DNA of 64,000 nt. It comes from JAEKNW01 sp963677815. Its GTDB lineage: Bacteria; Cloacimonadota; Cloacimonadia; Cloacimonadales; JAFGVF01. Where the stretch lies: assembly GCA_963677815.1 (NCBI GenBank), contig OY782499.1, forward strand, positions 2,604,001 to 2,668,000, given 5' to 3'. The notes beneath the pieces are model-generated. The model had not been told where the DNA came from. It did no database searches and saw only the letters and a list, made by a program, of their open reading frames with translations. Positions within the stretch are counted from its first letter, which is position 1. Each line of letters begins with the position of its first letter. Below are positions 35,933 through 45,056 of this stretch, in pieces. A program made the translations under genes and the position numbers.

Positions 35933-35961
35933 AAAATAATGATTTTGGACTTACTTGTCAA
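35933..35961 (-). promoter_or_regulatory. Promoter of the lptB-rpoN operon, apparently leaderless
   Basis: On the minus strand TTGACA (35956-35961), exact 17-nt spacer, TATTTT (35933-35938). Seven bases downstream of the -10 is the A of ATG at 35926. Confidence 0.6.
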
Positions 35962-36326
35962 GAAATTTAAGCAATTTATTTTCCAAAAACAGAAAAATAT
36001 TTATTTATTTTTATTTAAGTGTCAATTTAGTAAGAAAATAAGCCATTTATTGCCTTTAAAATTTTCTATTTTCTTTTAAGAAATGAGATTTTTTATATTC
36101 AAAATCCTCATAGGTCAAGAGGAGCAAATTCTTTGTGCCTTAAAACATCTCAGAAACTAAAGAAGCTCCTGAAAATCGCCATCTCTGAATCAAGAATTTG
36201 TCTTAGGTTTTGTTGGAGTGACACTGTGTTGATTTTAGTCAGAGAGAATCTCCAAAGTCCGACAGAAAGGCTAAGAGTAAATCAAAAACTGATAGAAAGT
36301 CGCAATTCAAGTAGAGCAAATTCTAG
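35962..36326. other. Intergenic stretch without a supported gene
   Basis: The gap between lptB and thyX (35933-36500). Its first part holds the lptB promoter and AT-rich sequence. A near-direct repeat TCAAGaGGAGCAAATTCT / TCAAGtAGAGCAAATTCT occurs near 36116 and 36307. A 75-codon frame at 36133 runs into the palindromic repeat and has no RBS or family features, so it is not called. The rest of the gap is the two repeats listed next. Confidence 0.5.
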
Positions 36327-36384
36327 CTTGATTGTTACTCTCCCAATACAAATCCAATGATTAATAGAGTCAGTAACAATCAAG
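36327..36384 (+). repeat. TTGATTGTTACT palindromic repeat, copy 2
   Basis: 58 bp with arms CTTGATTGTTACT and AGTAACAATCAAG. Its centre (CAATACAAATCCAATGATT) matches the centre of copy 3 read on the other strand, so the element is conserved beyond its arms. It lies 7 bp from a MITE-like element. Confidence 0.75.
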
Positions 36385-36391
36385 AATACAG

Positions 36392-36468
36392 TTAATCCCA
36401 GATGGTGCAGTAGAGCCTTAGAGAATAGGACTATGTTCTCTTAAGATCTACTGCATTATTGGGTTTAA
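36392..36468 (+). repeat. MITE-like palindromic element, 77-bp copy
   Basis: Left arm TTAATCCCAGATGGTGCAGT continuing AGAGCCTTAGAGAATAG, and a right arm that is its imperfect reverse complement ending GCATTATTGGGTTTAA. It is one near-continuous hairpin with a 4-nt centre. Same ends as the copies at 61235 and 47104. Confidence 0.75.
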
Positions 36469-36500
36469 ACTGAGCTATCTATTAATTATTTATCACAATC

Positions 36501-37871
36501 TTATTTACTTTTATTGAATTGATCTTTTCCCATCATCAAGGAAGCAGACAAAGGAGCTACTGCCTGGATTTTTTCAATAATAAAATCTGATAATTCTTGA
36601 ATTTCCCATTGAGCATGGCTATCACTTCTTAAGCGACTAAAATGATAAAGTTCTCTTAAGTTTGCTTTCATTACTACTCTTACCTTATGAGCATTAGTAA
36701 GAATATATGGGGCGATATCATCGTCCAATTTATTATAGAGACTTGCGATTTTCTCATAAGCTTTTTGAAAAACCTCAGTTTGTCCTAGATTCCTCATTTG
36801 AGGAGGTATTATATAACCATCAGATAGCTTGTATTGAGATTTTAAAATAGTAGCCATTCTATGTCTTTTTAACTGAGCATAGCAAGAAGCAGAAATATCA
36901 AATTGAAATTCAAATTCAGCAGACTCAAAAGCCTTGATAGGTAGATGATAGGATTTCATATCCTCAAAAATTGATGAAAACATCATCTTCAGTTCATACT
37001 GACTTAAACTAGATAAATACTTCTCTATTTTATCTAGTGATTCACCAGAGTTTTCAAATATATAATAAGCTAAGATCTTTACATCAGGATTGGTAGAAAA
37101 ATAATTTAATTTCCAATTATAGTCATCATCTATTTGTGTTAATATAGGTATATTAGCTTGAAACTTTTCATAATCTTCAGCTTCAGTATATTTTATCACA
37201 GATGGTGCAATACCTTTAACTTGCTCAACTATCATTTCTTTCAAATCTTTTGCTTCAACTAAACCTGAACTATCTAAACGTCTGAGAAGTCTTTCAAGAC
37301 TTCTTGCATTAATAGTTGCTCCCATTTGAGTTAAGGTTGCTAAAGGTAAAATATAGCGAGCATCTTCTTTGGCTTTTCCTTCTAAATCGCGTTTTGAGCC
37401 TGAAAAGTTGTTATTAATTAGATTAGCTTTTGCTACTTCAAACATAGATTCATAGTTGGAGAATAAATAATCCATTAAATCAATATATTCATCTTTAAGT
37501 TGACCTTGCAGTGTTTGAGGAAGATAATAAGTTGAGTTAAAGGTAACATATCTTTGAGATTTTTCCGTGAAGGAAGCTAAACGAGATTTTTGAATAAATT
37601 CTGTAAGATAACGTGAAACATCCAGGATATCAAGATTAAAGACAACATGTTCTGCTATTGAGCTATGTCCCATTTCAAAAATAATGTTATTATTGGACTC
37701 CCTAGCTTTTTCAACTTCACCAAGAGCTTGTTTTCTAAGACTTGACACATCCTTTTTACTCCTAGAAATTCTGGCATAAGCCGCAGAAATAACCTCAGGA
37801 GTAGCATGTTTTGGATCCAATGTATCTATCAAGCTTTTATCAATATTATAGCCAGCAACATTAATTTTCAT
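36501..37871 (-). CDS. thyX: Tandem ThyX-like flavin-dependent thymidylate synthase
   Basis: 456 residues, about twice the usual 220-250, because two ThyX domains lie in one chain. Domain 1 (about 60-230) has MGHSSIAEHVVFNLDI, then KSRLASFTEKSQRYV where the family has RHRxxSxNExSxRY, and ILPLATLTQMGATINARSL. Domain 2 (about 300-445) has RHRMATILKSQYKLSDGY (RHR at 336-338) and LRELYHFSRLRSDSHAQWEI. So the two halves seem to keep different parts of the active-site motif. ThyX makes dTMP from dUMP with FAD and methylene-THF. RBS GAAGGAAG. It overlaps deoC by 11 nt, a deoxynucleotide-metabolism pair. Confidence 0.85.
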   Translation of the reverse strand: MKINVAGYNIDKSLIDTLDPKHATPEVISAAYARISRSKKDVSSLRKQALGEVEKARESNNNIIFEMGHSSIAEHVVFNLDILDVSRYLTEFIQKSRLASFTEKSQRYVTFNSTYYLPQTLQGQLKDEYIDLMDYLFSNYESMFEVAKANLINNNFSGSKRDLEGKAKEDARYILPLATLTQMGATINARSLERLLRRLDSSGLVEAKDLKEMIVEQVKGIAPSVIKYTEAEDYEKFQANIPILTQIDDDYNWKLNYFSTNPDVKILAYYIFENSGESLDKIEKYLSSLSQYELKMMFSSIFEDMKSYHLPIKAFESAEFEFQFDISASCYAQLKRHRMATILKSQYKLSDGYIIPPQMRNLGQTEVFQKAYEKIASLYNKLDDDIAPYILTNAHKVRVVMKANLRELYHFSRLRSDSHAQWEIQELSDFIIEKIQAVAPLSASLMMGKDQFNKSK

Positions 37872-38655
37872 ATTCTTCCTTCAAGATTTCAATAGTTGCA
37901 CTTGCCCCAATACGATTAGCACCTGACTTCAACATACTTATAGCTGTTTGTCTATCTCTAATTCCACCAGCAGCTTTAACACCAAGCTTAGGGCCTACTA
38001 CTTTTCTCATTAGTTCAACATCTTGGATTTTAGCTCCACTCTTGTTAAATCCTGTTGAAGTTTTAACAAACTCTGCTCCAGCTTTTTTAGATAAAAGAGC
38101 TGCAATTATAATTTCTTCATCTGTTAGAAGACAATTTTCAAAAATTACTTTTAGAATTGCACCATTTTCTTGACAAGCTGTTGATATAGCAGTTATTTCA
38201 TCTAAAATACTTGAATATTGCTTATCTTTAAGGAGATTAACTTTAATTACCATGTCTATTTCTTTAGCTCCATCTTGGATGGCTTGTTTAGTTTCAGCAA
38301 CAATTGTTTCAGTTAAAGAATTTGAGAGAGGAAAACCTACTACAGAACAAGTCATGACCTTCTTTAAGTTAGCAGAAGCAAATTTAACATATAAAGGATT
38401 TACACAGACAGATTTAGTAAGATAATAATCAGCTTCCTCACAGATAGCCTTTACTGCTTCTTCTTGTGCTTCAGGTTTCAAAATCGTATGGTCAATATAT
38501 TGGGCTAAATGTTCAAAATCTTCAGCTATTTGATTTTGTCCTTGGGCTCTACAAACTCTACAATTTAGACATACTTGGTGTCCCCCTCTACATTTACAAG
38601 GCTTTTGGTCTTTTATACCAAAAACATCAACAGCTATTTTTTTTATATCTTCCAT
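37861..38655 (-). CDS. deoC: Deoxyribose-phosphate aldolase with N-terminal cysteine-rich extension
   Basis: 264 residues against about 220 usual. The TIM-barrel aldolase is complete from about residue 50 (IDHTILKPEA, the VIKVN strand, the Schiff-base lysine in AEFVKTSTGF, and GVKAAGGIRD). It cleaves 2-deoxyribose-5-P to acetaldehyde and glyceraldehyde-3-P. The first ~45 residues form an added Cys-rich segment, CKCRGGHQVCLNCRVC, with six cysteines and a histidine that could bind a metal or Fe-S cluster. It is coupled to thyX and 11 nt from rlmN. Confidence 0.92.
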   Translation of the reverse strand: MEDIKKIAVDVFGIKDQKPCKCRGGHQVCLNCRVCRAQGQNQIAEDFEHLAQYIDHTILKPEAQEEAVKAICEEADYYLTKSVCVNPLYVKFASANLKKVMTCSVVGFPLSNSLTETIVAETKQAIQDGAKEIDMVIKVNLLKDKQYSSILDEITAISTACQENGAILKVIFENCLLTDEEIIIAALLSKKAGAEFVKTSTGFNKSGAKIQDVELMRKVVGPKLGVKAAGGIRDRQTAISMLKSGANRIGASATIEILKEEYEN

Positions 38656-38666
38656 ATCTCCTTCCT

Positions 38667-39734
38667 TTATTTATTTTTAATAGAGCCTGCAAGTTGCCCA
38701 CATGCTCCGTTAATATCATTACCACGACTGTCTCTTTGAATAATTGGACACTGGAGTTGATCTAGTCGCCCTCTGAATTCTTCTATCTCTTTTGGACTTG
38801 GAGCTTCATAATCAAGTCCTTCTACCGGATTCCAAGCTATTAGATTTAGCTTACATGATTGGTCCCCAAGAAACTTGAGCAAGGCTCGCACATCATCTCT
38901 CCCCATGTTAAAATTCTTAATCATGACATATTCAAAGGTTACCTTATATGATGTTTCATGTCTGAAATCTAATAAAGCTTTCTTTAAATCTGATAAGGGA
39001 AACACTTTATTAATAGGCATAATTTGGTCTCTTTTGCTATCAAGCACAGCATTAAGAGAAACTGCTAGTTTAACTTTTATATCTTCTTTTGCTAGAAGTT
39101 TTATTTTGGGAATAACTCCGCAAGTAGAAATAGTAATTTTACGAGAGCTTAAATTAAGGGCTTTTTCATCAGTAAAGATTCTAACAGCTTGAACCACATT
39201 CTCATAGTTATCAAGTGGCTCTCCCATCCCCATAAATACAACATTAGTAAGTTTTCTATGCTTTATGTATTTCTTTGCCAGTAATAACTGACCTACTATT
39301 TCAGCTGTTTGGAGATTTCTTTTTAGACCAAGCTTAGCAGTAGCACAAAATTTGCATTTGCGAGCACAACCCACCTGCGAGGATAGACAAAGAGTTGCTG
39401 ATTTCTCAGAAGGCATTAAAATCATTTCAATAAGAGAATGATCCCAGAGCTCTAATAAAAATTTTACAGAACCATCTTCAGATTTATAAGACTCTTTAAC
39501 TTGAGGTAAATTCAATCTAAATATTGTCTTAAGTTTAGCCCTGAAATCTTTTGAAAGATTTGACATCTCTGCAAAATCATATACTTGTTTGTCATATACC
39601 CAGTCTAATATTTGACTTGCTCTAAACTTACTCTCACCTAAGTCCTTTATTTTTTGATAAAATTCTTTAGGACTTAGATCTAGAAAGTTAATAAGTTCCT
39701 GGGATTGAGCTGATATCTTCATCATCTGGGACAT
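38667..39734 (-). CDS. rlmN: 23S rRNA (A2503-C2)/tRNA methyltransferase RlmN
   Basis: 355 residues. A radical-SAM methyltransferase that makes m2A2503 in 23S rRNA and m2A37 in some tRNAs. Cluster motif GCARKCKFCATAKLG, GMGEPLDNYENV, the methyl-carrying cysteine near the C-terminus in DINGACGQLAG, and the N-terminal accessory domain (FRASQILDWVYDKQV). Length normal. The start at 39734 makes a 47-nt overlap with ricT; ATGs at 39725 and 39722 are equally possible. Confidence 0.93.
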   Translation of the reverse strand: MSQMMKISAQSQELINFLDLSPKEFYQKIKDLGESKFRASQILDWVYDKQVYDFAEMSNLSKDFRAKLKTIFRLNLPQVKESYKSEDGSVKFLLELWDHSLIEMILMPSEKSATLCLSSQVGCARKCKFCATAKLGLKRNLQTAEIVGQLLLAKKYIKHRKLTNVVFMGMGEPLDNYENVVQAVRIFTDEKALNLSSRKITISTCGVIPKIKLLAKEDIKVKLAVSLNAVLDSKRDQIMPINKVFPLSDLKKALLDFRHETSYKVTFEYVMIKNFNMGRDDVRALLKFLGDQSCKLNLIAWNPVEGLDYEAPSPKEIEEFRGRLDQLQCPIIQRDSRGNDINGACGQLAGSIKNK

Positions 39735-40551
39735 ACTTGATTTTCGCCTTCTTTTTAAAGTCTTCTAAACTAACAACTTCCATAGATTGATCTTCAGCTG
39801 AAAGATAGACTTTTTTGTTATAGTAATCATTTTTAAAGACATACCACATTTGCTTATGTAATAAAGCTTTAGTTCCAATCACAGGGAAGTCTTTAGCTAT
39901 TTCTTCATAATAATCTTCTTCAAATTGCAGGCAACATAAAAGTCTGCCACAAGGTCCAGATATTTTTGATAGATTACCTGCTAAATTTTGATCCTTAGCC
40001 ATCTTAATAGTAACTTGATTAAACTTTCGCATAAAGGAAGCACAGCAGTAAATATTACCGCACATGCCATAGCCACCTAATAGCTTAGCTTCATCACGAC
40101 CAGTGGTTTGATGAAGTTCTATTCGCGTCTTAAAAATATTAGCCAATTCCCTTACAAACATACGGAAATCAATTCTTCCATCAGCAGTAAAATTGAAAGT
40201 TAGCTTATTTCCATCATATTGATAAACTGTAGAGATAAGTTTCATTTCGAAATCATATTTAGCAAGAATTTCTAGGAAAGTAGCAGATGCTTTTTCTTCT
40301 TTATTTTGGATTATACTTAGAGCACTAAGGTCAGTGTCTTCCACCATTCTTACATATTTATACTCTTTATATTCACTTTTTAATTTATCAATTTGTTCTT
40401 GAGGTATATTTGTACTCAGAATATTACAAAAATCTATTCCTCTTTCAACTTCTATGATTATTGAATCATCAGGTCTAAGTTCTAAATCTTTATCTACTTT
40501 GATATAAGCTATCTTCCCTGATCTAAATTCAATCTCAATATATTTTGTCAT
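39688..40551 (-). CDS. ricT: PSP1-domain protein RicT (YaaT family)
   Basis: 287 residues. PSP1 C-terminal domain core: ELHQTTGRDEAKLLGGYGMC, GNIYCCASFM, SGPCGRLLCCLQFEE. The cysteine set (C-C-CC-C-CC type) matches RicT, which in Bacillus binds Fe-S clusters in the RicAFT complex. Partners RicA and RicF are not visible, so its role here may differ; in many phyla it stands alone near DNA replication or translation genes. It overlaps the upstream alternative GlmU gene by TAATG and the rlmN gene by 47 nt. Confidence 0.88.
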   Translation of the reverse strand: MTKYIEIEFRSGKIAYIKVDKDLELRPDDSIIIEVERGIDFCNILSTNIPQEQIDKLKSEYKEYKYVRMVEDTDLSALSIIQNKEEKASATFLEILAKYDFEMKLISTVYQYDGNKLTFNFTADGRIDFRMFVRELANIFKTRIELHQTTGRDEAKLLGGYGMCGNIYCCASFMRKFNQVTIKMAKDQNLAGNLSKISGPCGRLLCCLQFEEDYYEEIAKDFPVIGTKALLHKQMWYVFKNDYYNKKVYLSAEDQSMEVVSLEDFKKKAKIKYVPDDEDISSIPGTY

Positions 40552-41624
40552 TAAGCATCCTCATTTAAATATTGTTTTAAGAGTTCATTTTCTATTTTGC
40601 TAAAGTCAACGTTTTTGTCAATTTTCATGTTCTTTAATTTTGGTCCTCTCATTTCTTGATATTGACAAATATTTTCATCTGTATGGTTATTAAAAGAGAA
40701 GGAAAGAGAATAATCTCTAATTTTAGTAATTCTATTAGCTTGGAAAAAGTCTGATTCAATAGACAGTCCAGCTTCTATCTTGGTCCATTCTCCAAGATAA
40801 CATTTATTTAAAGTTCCTTTATAAGGTTTCATTGCATAAGCTTGAACTATAGAAGAAACAATTTCGCCGCCAATGGAACATTTGTTACCGATAGAAACAC
40901 CTTCTCTCATATTTGAAGATGCTTGAATAATCGTATCTTTTCCAATATATGCAGGACCTTGGATTGTTGAATTTATACCAATTACAGCTCCTTCATCAAT
41001 AACTACTGGTCCCTCTGAAGCATCAATCACTAAGCCATGCTTAAGATTTGCTCCCTCTCCTATCCAGACATTATACGGATTGATGATAGTTACACCTTGT
41101 TCAGTCTCTGAATAATTATCCCTATCATAGAAAAAATCAGCATAGTCTTCTTTGATAGATTTCCCAACCTCGAGAACTATCTGGTCAAGAGATTGCCAAA
41201 GTTCAACATCAGTTTCTACTTGTTTAAACTCTTTAAAGTCTGTTTGTAAAAACTCGATTGAATCCAAGCCTTTAGCCTCATCATTCTCAAGCTTTAACGA
41301 AACGAAATCCCCTTCTGGAGTTAGCAAAATAGATTTTCTCTCTTGCTTTTCAATAAGGTCTGCTATTTTTTCATTTATTTTTATTCTACCATTTACCAAA
41401 CAAAGACTACCCTGTGGAAGATAATTAATTGTCTTTTCTGGGTGTCTCTCTTTATACAAGTTCTCTAGATTCCTATCTATAATTAAGGATACTTCTTCAA
41501 TACCGAGATATCCTTCTATCTTTTGACGCAACTTCAAAATCCCGGCTCTTATATCTAATTGACTTCTTAAAGGAGCAATTTTAGAGAATTTTAAGGCTAA
41601 ATCATCTACTATCAAATACTTCAT
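40551..41624 (-). CDS. Alternative GlmU-type sugar nucleotidyltransferase/acetyltransferase
   Basis: 357 residues. It resembles the 'alternative bacterial GlmU' family: a poorly conserved N-terminal part without a classical LxAGxGTRM loop, then a left-handed beta-helix (about 215-320) with hexapeptide turns NVWIGEGANLKHGLVID, GAVIGINSTIQGPAYIGKD and SIGGEIVSSIVQAYAMKPYKG. GlmU supplies UDP-GlcNAc for peptidoglycan and LPS; a GlmU role here is inference. The start is put at ATG 41624 with AGAGGAA before it, overlapping the glycosyltransferase by 23 nt; an upstream in-frame start is less likely. Next to a class A PBP and a glycosyltransferase, which fits envelope synthesis. Confidence 0.78.
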   Translation of the reverse strand: MKYLIVDDLALKFSKIAPLRSQLDIRAGILKLRQKIEGYLGIEEVSLIIDRNLENLYKERHPEKTINYLPQGSLCLVNGRIKINEKIADLIEKQERKSILLTPEGDFVSLKLENDEAKGLDSIEFLQTDFKEFKQVETDVELWQSLDQIVLEVGKSIKEDYADFFYDRDNYSETEQGVTIINPYNVWIGEGANLKHGLVIDASEGPVVIDEGAVIGINSTIQGPAYIGKDTIIQASSNMREGVSIGNKCSIGGEIVSSIVQAYAMKPYKGTLNKCYLGEWTKIEAGLSIESDFFQANRITKIRDYSLSFSFNNHTDENICQYQEMRGPKLKNMKIDKNVDFSKIENELLKQYLNEDA

Positions 41625-42765
41625 TATCATTCCTCTTGGCAACTTTCTGTTTTTTACCGTGCCATACAAACCAGTTGAACTGGCCAATAAATATTGTTAA
41701 TATATTAAAAATTGTTTGAATAGCCATCCAGATTGGATAAAACCAAATCAATCTTCTATTTGTTTTAAAAATAGGGTAAGCAAAATAAAACATTTGCAAT
41801 TCACCTACAAATTTTAAGGAAGCTGCAATTATAAAAATTCTCCAATCTATAAATAGAGTCAAGACGATTCCCACATAAAAGATAAAAAGTCCAGCAAGTA
41901 TTAAGAAAAACTCAGTATTCATTTTGAACATGAGTTTCATATTGGAGAACCAGCGACTATGCTGATTAAAGAGCTTTTTCCAACTTAGAATTGGCTTTGT
42001 CTTCACAAAACTATCTTCTGAAAAATTGAACTTTATTTTCATTCCTTCTTTTCTGACTAACTGCAAGAAATTACAATCATCTCCAGAAATTAAATGATTA
42101 ATTTTAGTAAATCCACCTACTCTATCGTAGGCTTCTCTAGTATATGCTAAGTTCTGTCCGATAGCAGTAAACTGCTTGCCTAAGGCAAAACCGCCTGCTA
42201 AACCTATGTATAAGCATAATAAGTCAATATGTTCAAACTTTTGCACGAAAGAAGCTTTTTTCCAGTCTATTTCTGTTGCTGAATAACCTGCAACCATGGA
42301 AACATCATCAGTAAAAGCTTGAACCATTGATTCTATCCAGGTTGATTTAGGAAAGCAATCAGCATCTGTTAAAAGTAATATCTCACCCTTAGACCTTGCA
42401 ATCGCTTGAGTTAGTGCATTTTTTTTAGGGCTTATAGCTTGGTCTCTATTTACAACATTGAAATATCTTATGAAGGAATATTTATCTGCAAAAGAGATTA
42501 ATATTTCTTCAGATCTATCATCAGAACCATCATTAGCAATAATAACTTCGAATAAATCATTTGGATAAGTTTGATTAACTAACAGAGTTAATAATCTTGT
42601 TAGAGTTGCTTCTTCATTTCTATTTGCAATAATAACTGATACTAGTCTCTTCTTAAAAGATCTTTTCCTCTTTAAGTTTGAGAATGACCAAGAGTAAGAA
42701 ACAGATAATAGAAAATAGAGAGAACCAAAGATAAGTGTAACAAGAATAACTACTGTTGTTAACAT
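41602..42765 (-). CDS. Membrane glycosyltransferase, family 2
   Basis: 387 residues. An N-terminal membrane segment (1-28) precedes a GT2 domain: VSVIIANRNEEATL, ANDGSDDRSEE, the metal-binding LTDADCFP, the catalytic SGDDCNFLQ and the QxxRW-like motif NQHSRWFS. About three or four C-terminal membrane helices (FFLILAGLFIFYVGIVLTLF onwards) follow. It is a processive-type or lipid-linked sugar transferase; donor and acceptor are unknown. 8 nt after the PBP gene and overlapping the alternative GlmU gene. Confidence 0.87.
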   Translation of the reverse strand: MLTTVVILVTLIFGSLYFLLSVSYSWSFSNLKRKRSFKKRLVSVIIANRNEEATLTRLLTLLVNQTYPNDLFEVIIANDGSDDRSEEILISFADKYSFIRYFNVVNRDQAISPKKNALTQAIARSKGEILLLTDADCFPKSTWIESMVQAFTDDVSMVAGYSATEIDWKKASFVQKFEHIDLLCLYIGLAGGFALGKQFTAIGQNLAYTREAYDRVGGFTKINHLISGDDCNFLQLVRKEGMKIKFNFSEDSFVKTKPILSWKKLFNQHSRWFSNMKLMFKMNTEFFLILAGLFIFYVGIVLTLFIDWRIFIIAASLKFVGELQMFYFAYPIFKTNRRLIWFYPIWMAIQTIFNILTIFIGQFNWFVWHGKKQKVAKRNDNEVFDSR

Positions 42766-42773
42766 TAATTCTC

Positions 42774-45056
42774 CTAATTATTTAATTCATCGACAATTAA
42801 AGGACTTGGGTCATCATAACGGTACAAAGGAGGGAAGTTATACTTCAAACCAGGTCGTTTTAACTGTGGAAGTCTTAGCCTGCTGGAGAAAACTTCTTTA
42901 ACACCGACTTCTTTATTTAATGTTCTAAAGCCTGTTTGTGGGTCAATATATTCTTCAACTATAGATTCTGGTCTAATAAATTTATACCTAATATCATCTG
43001 CTGGAGGCATTTCTCCCCCATTATCATTCACTATTAGTCTAGATAAAATTCGAGCAGCAATAGGAGCACAAGCATAACCACCCCCAATTCCATCTCCAAT
43101 ACCATCAATTTTATGACCTAAAGAATCAAATTTTACAGCTAAAGTATCGCCAGTTAATACTGAATAATTATCAAAACCAGTCCAGATACCGACAACATAT
43201 TTTCCGTTCATACCAATGAACCAAGCATCTCTATAATCATCAGTTGTACCAGTTTTTCCTGCAGATTCCCAAGGGTAGATTGCTCTGTTTTCCGGACTAT
43301 GGAAGGATGAACCAGCAGTACCTCCAGGTCTAGTAACTGACTTCATTAAATCTGACATAATATAGGCAACATCAGGTTCACAGACTTGGATTGTCTCAGT
43401 AGTCGCAGATTCCAGTAGGTTTCCATACTTGTCATAAACCCTGTCAATGAATATTGGTTTTACTCTTCTACCTTGGTTAGGAAAAGCAGTATAAGCTGTA
43501 ATCATATCTATAGGCTTTAATTCTGGAGTACCTAGAGCTGAGGAATAATAAGGAGGTACTTTAATCCCAAATTTATCAGCTTTTTTGGCAACAGTCATTT
43601 TACCAATATCGTACATTGTTTTGACTGCATATATATTGAAAGAATTCTTGATAGCCTTCCTTAGCGTAATATACCCCCCCTGAGTCTTAGTATAATTGAG
43701 AGGTTTATATAGATATTTTCTTTCTAATTTCTTTAAAGAATCCACATAAGTTGAATCAGCTAATAATGAATCTGGAGCATCTTCAAGATGAGGAATTTTA
43801 TCCCAACCGAACATTCTAATCCTGATATCATCATCTCTGATAACTGTTGAAGCAGTATAACCATTTTCAATAGCAGCAGTATAGAGAATGGGTTTTATCG
43901 CTGAACCAACTTGTCTGCGTGACTGCATAATTCTGTTTAGTTTAGAATGCTTAAAATTTCTTCCACCTAGCATGGTTCGTACATGACCAGTATGGGCATC
44001 TAAGAGTAAGATTCCACCTTGGATATAAGGAGTTTTAATATCAGTTAAGTCAGGGTCATAATCAGAATATTTAATTTCATAGCCTAATTTATCCTCAATA
44101 CTAGTTAACTGTTCATTTAACAAAGTATCAGCATACTGAGTTAAATCCCAATCTAAAGAAAGGTGAATAGATAAACCATCTTCATAGAGAGCTTTTTTAC
44201 CATATTTCTTAGCTATTTCATTTCCTATATAATAAAGATAGAAAGAATCAAGTTCGTCGTAGTTACGATCAATACAAACCAAAGGACTTGCCTTCTCAGC
44301 TAAATATTCTTTCTTACTGATTTTATTAGTCTTGTACATTCTGTTCAAAACTATATTTCTTCTTTCAGTAGTTCTCTCAACTCTCTTTCTAGGATTGAAA
44401 TAGTTAGGTCTTTGTAACATTCCTACAAGGGTAGCAGATTGAGCTATAGTCAAATCTTGAACATCTTTCCCAAAGTAATATTTTGCAGCTCTACCAACCC
44501 CATAAACACCTTCTCCAATATAAACCTTATTGAAATAAATTTCCATAATTTCTTCTTTGGAGAATTCTTTTTCAATAAGAAGAGTAACCATAGCTTCTTT
44601 TATTTTTCTTATCCAAGAGCGTTCATGGCTCAAGAATAAGTTTCTTGCTAATTGCTGAGATAAAGTAGAAGCACCTTGTGAAGCAGAACCTCTTTTTAAG
44701 TTTGTAATTGCAGCTCTCAGAGTACCAACTAAATCTATACCGAAGTGATTGTAGAAATTACTATCTTCAGTTGAAGTTATAGCATCTTTGAGGTGCTGTG
44801 GTAAATCTCTATATTCCACTAAAGCCCTTTGTTCAGTCGCAAAGGTATGAATTAATTGACCTCGACAATCATATACTTTGGAAGGTAGAGAAATATCATA
44901 GTTTATTAGTTCAGAAGGAGATGGTAAGTTATTAGCATTAATCTTAAAAAGATGATATACTCCTAAGGCTATACCTGTTGATAAAATACACAGGATAGTG
45001 AAGTACATTAAGACTAGTTTTAAAAACTTATTTTTCTTGATCTCATTTCTTTTCAT
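42774..45056 (-). CDS. mrcA: Class A penicillin-binding protein (PBP1A type)
   Basis: 760 residues. It polymerises and cross-links peptidoglycan. An N-terminal membrane anchor (about 12-34) precedes the GT51 transglycosylase (catalytic Glu in STEDSNFYNHFGIDL; SASQGASTLSQQLARN; KEAMVTLLIEKEFSKEEIME). The transpeptidase follows with SxxK in GSAIKP, SxN in SFN and KTGT in AGKTGTTDDYRDAWF. An extra OB-like insertion between them is compatible with PBP1A. Complete. Overlaps the Gx transporter gene by 14 nt. Confidence 0.93.
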   Translation of the reverse strand: MKRNEIKKNKFLKLVLMYFTILCILSTGIALGVYHLFKINANNLPSPSELINYDISLPSKVYDCRGQLIHTFATEQRALVEYRDLPQHLKDAITSTEDSNFYNHFGIDLVGTLRAAITNLKRGSASQGASTLSQQLARNLFLSHERSWIRKIKEAMVTLLIEKEFSKEEIMEIYFNKVYIGEGVYGVGRAAKYYFGKDVQDLTIAQSATLVGMLQRPNYFNPRKRVERTTERRNIVLNRMYKTNKISKKEYLAEKASPLVCIDRNYDELDSFYLYYIGNEIAKKYGKKALYEDGLSIHLSLDWDLTQYADTLLNEQLTSIEDKLGYEIKYSDYDPDLTDIKTPYIQGGILLLDAHTGHVRTMLGGRNFKHSKLNRIMQSRRQVGSAIKPILYTAAIENGYTASTVIRDDDIRIRMFGWDKIPHLEDAPDSLLADSTYVDSLKKLERKYLYKPLNYTKTQGGYITLRKAIKNSFNIYAVKTMYDIGKMTVAKKADKFGIKVPPYYSSALGTPELKPIDMITAYTAFPNQGRRVKPIFIDRVYDKYGNLLESATTETIQVCEPDVAYIMSDLMKSVTRPGGTAGSSFHSPENRAIYPWESAGKTGTTDDYRDAWFIGMNGKYVVGIWTGFDNYSVLTGDTLAVKFDSLGHKIDGIGDGIGGGYACAPIAARILSRLIVNDNGGEMPPADDIRYKFIRPESIVEEYIDPQTGFRTLNKEVGVKEVFSSRLRLPQLKRPGLKYNFPPLYRYDDPSPLIVDELNN

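Noticed and set aside
36133..36360. 75-codon plus-strand frame between lptB and thyX
   Set aside because: Its end lies in a palindromic repeat, it has no RBS, and its composition is not protein-like.
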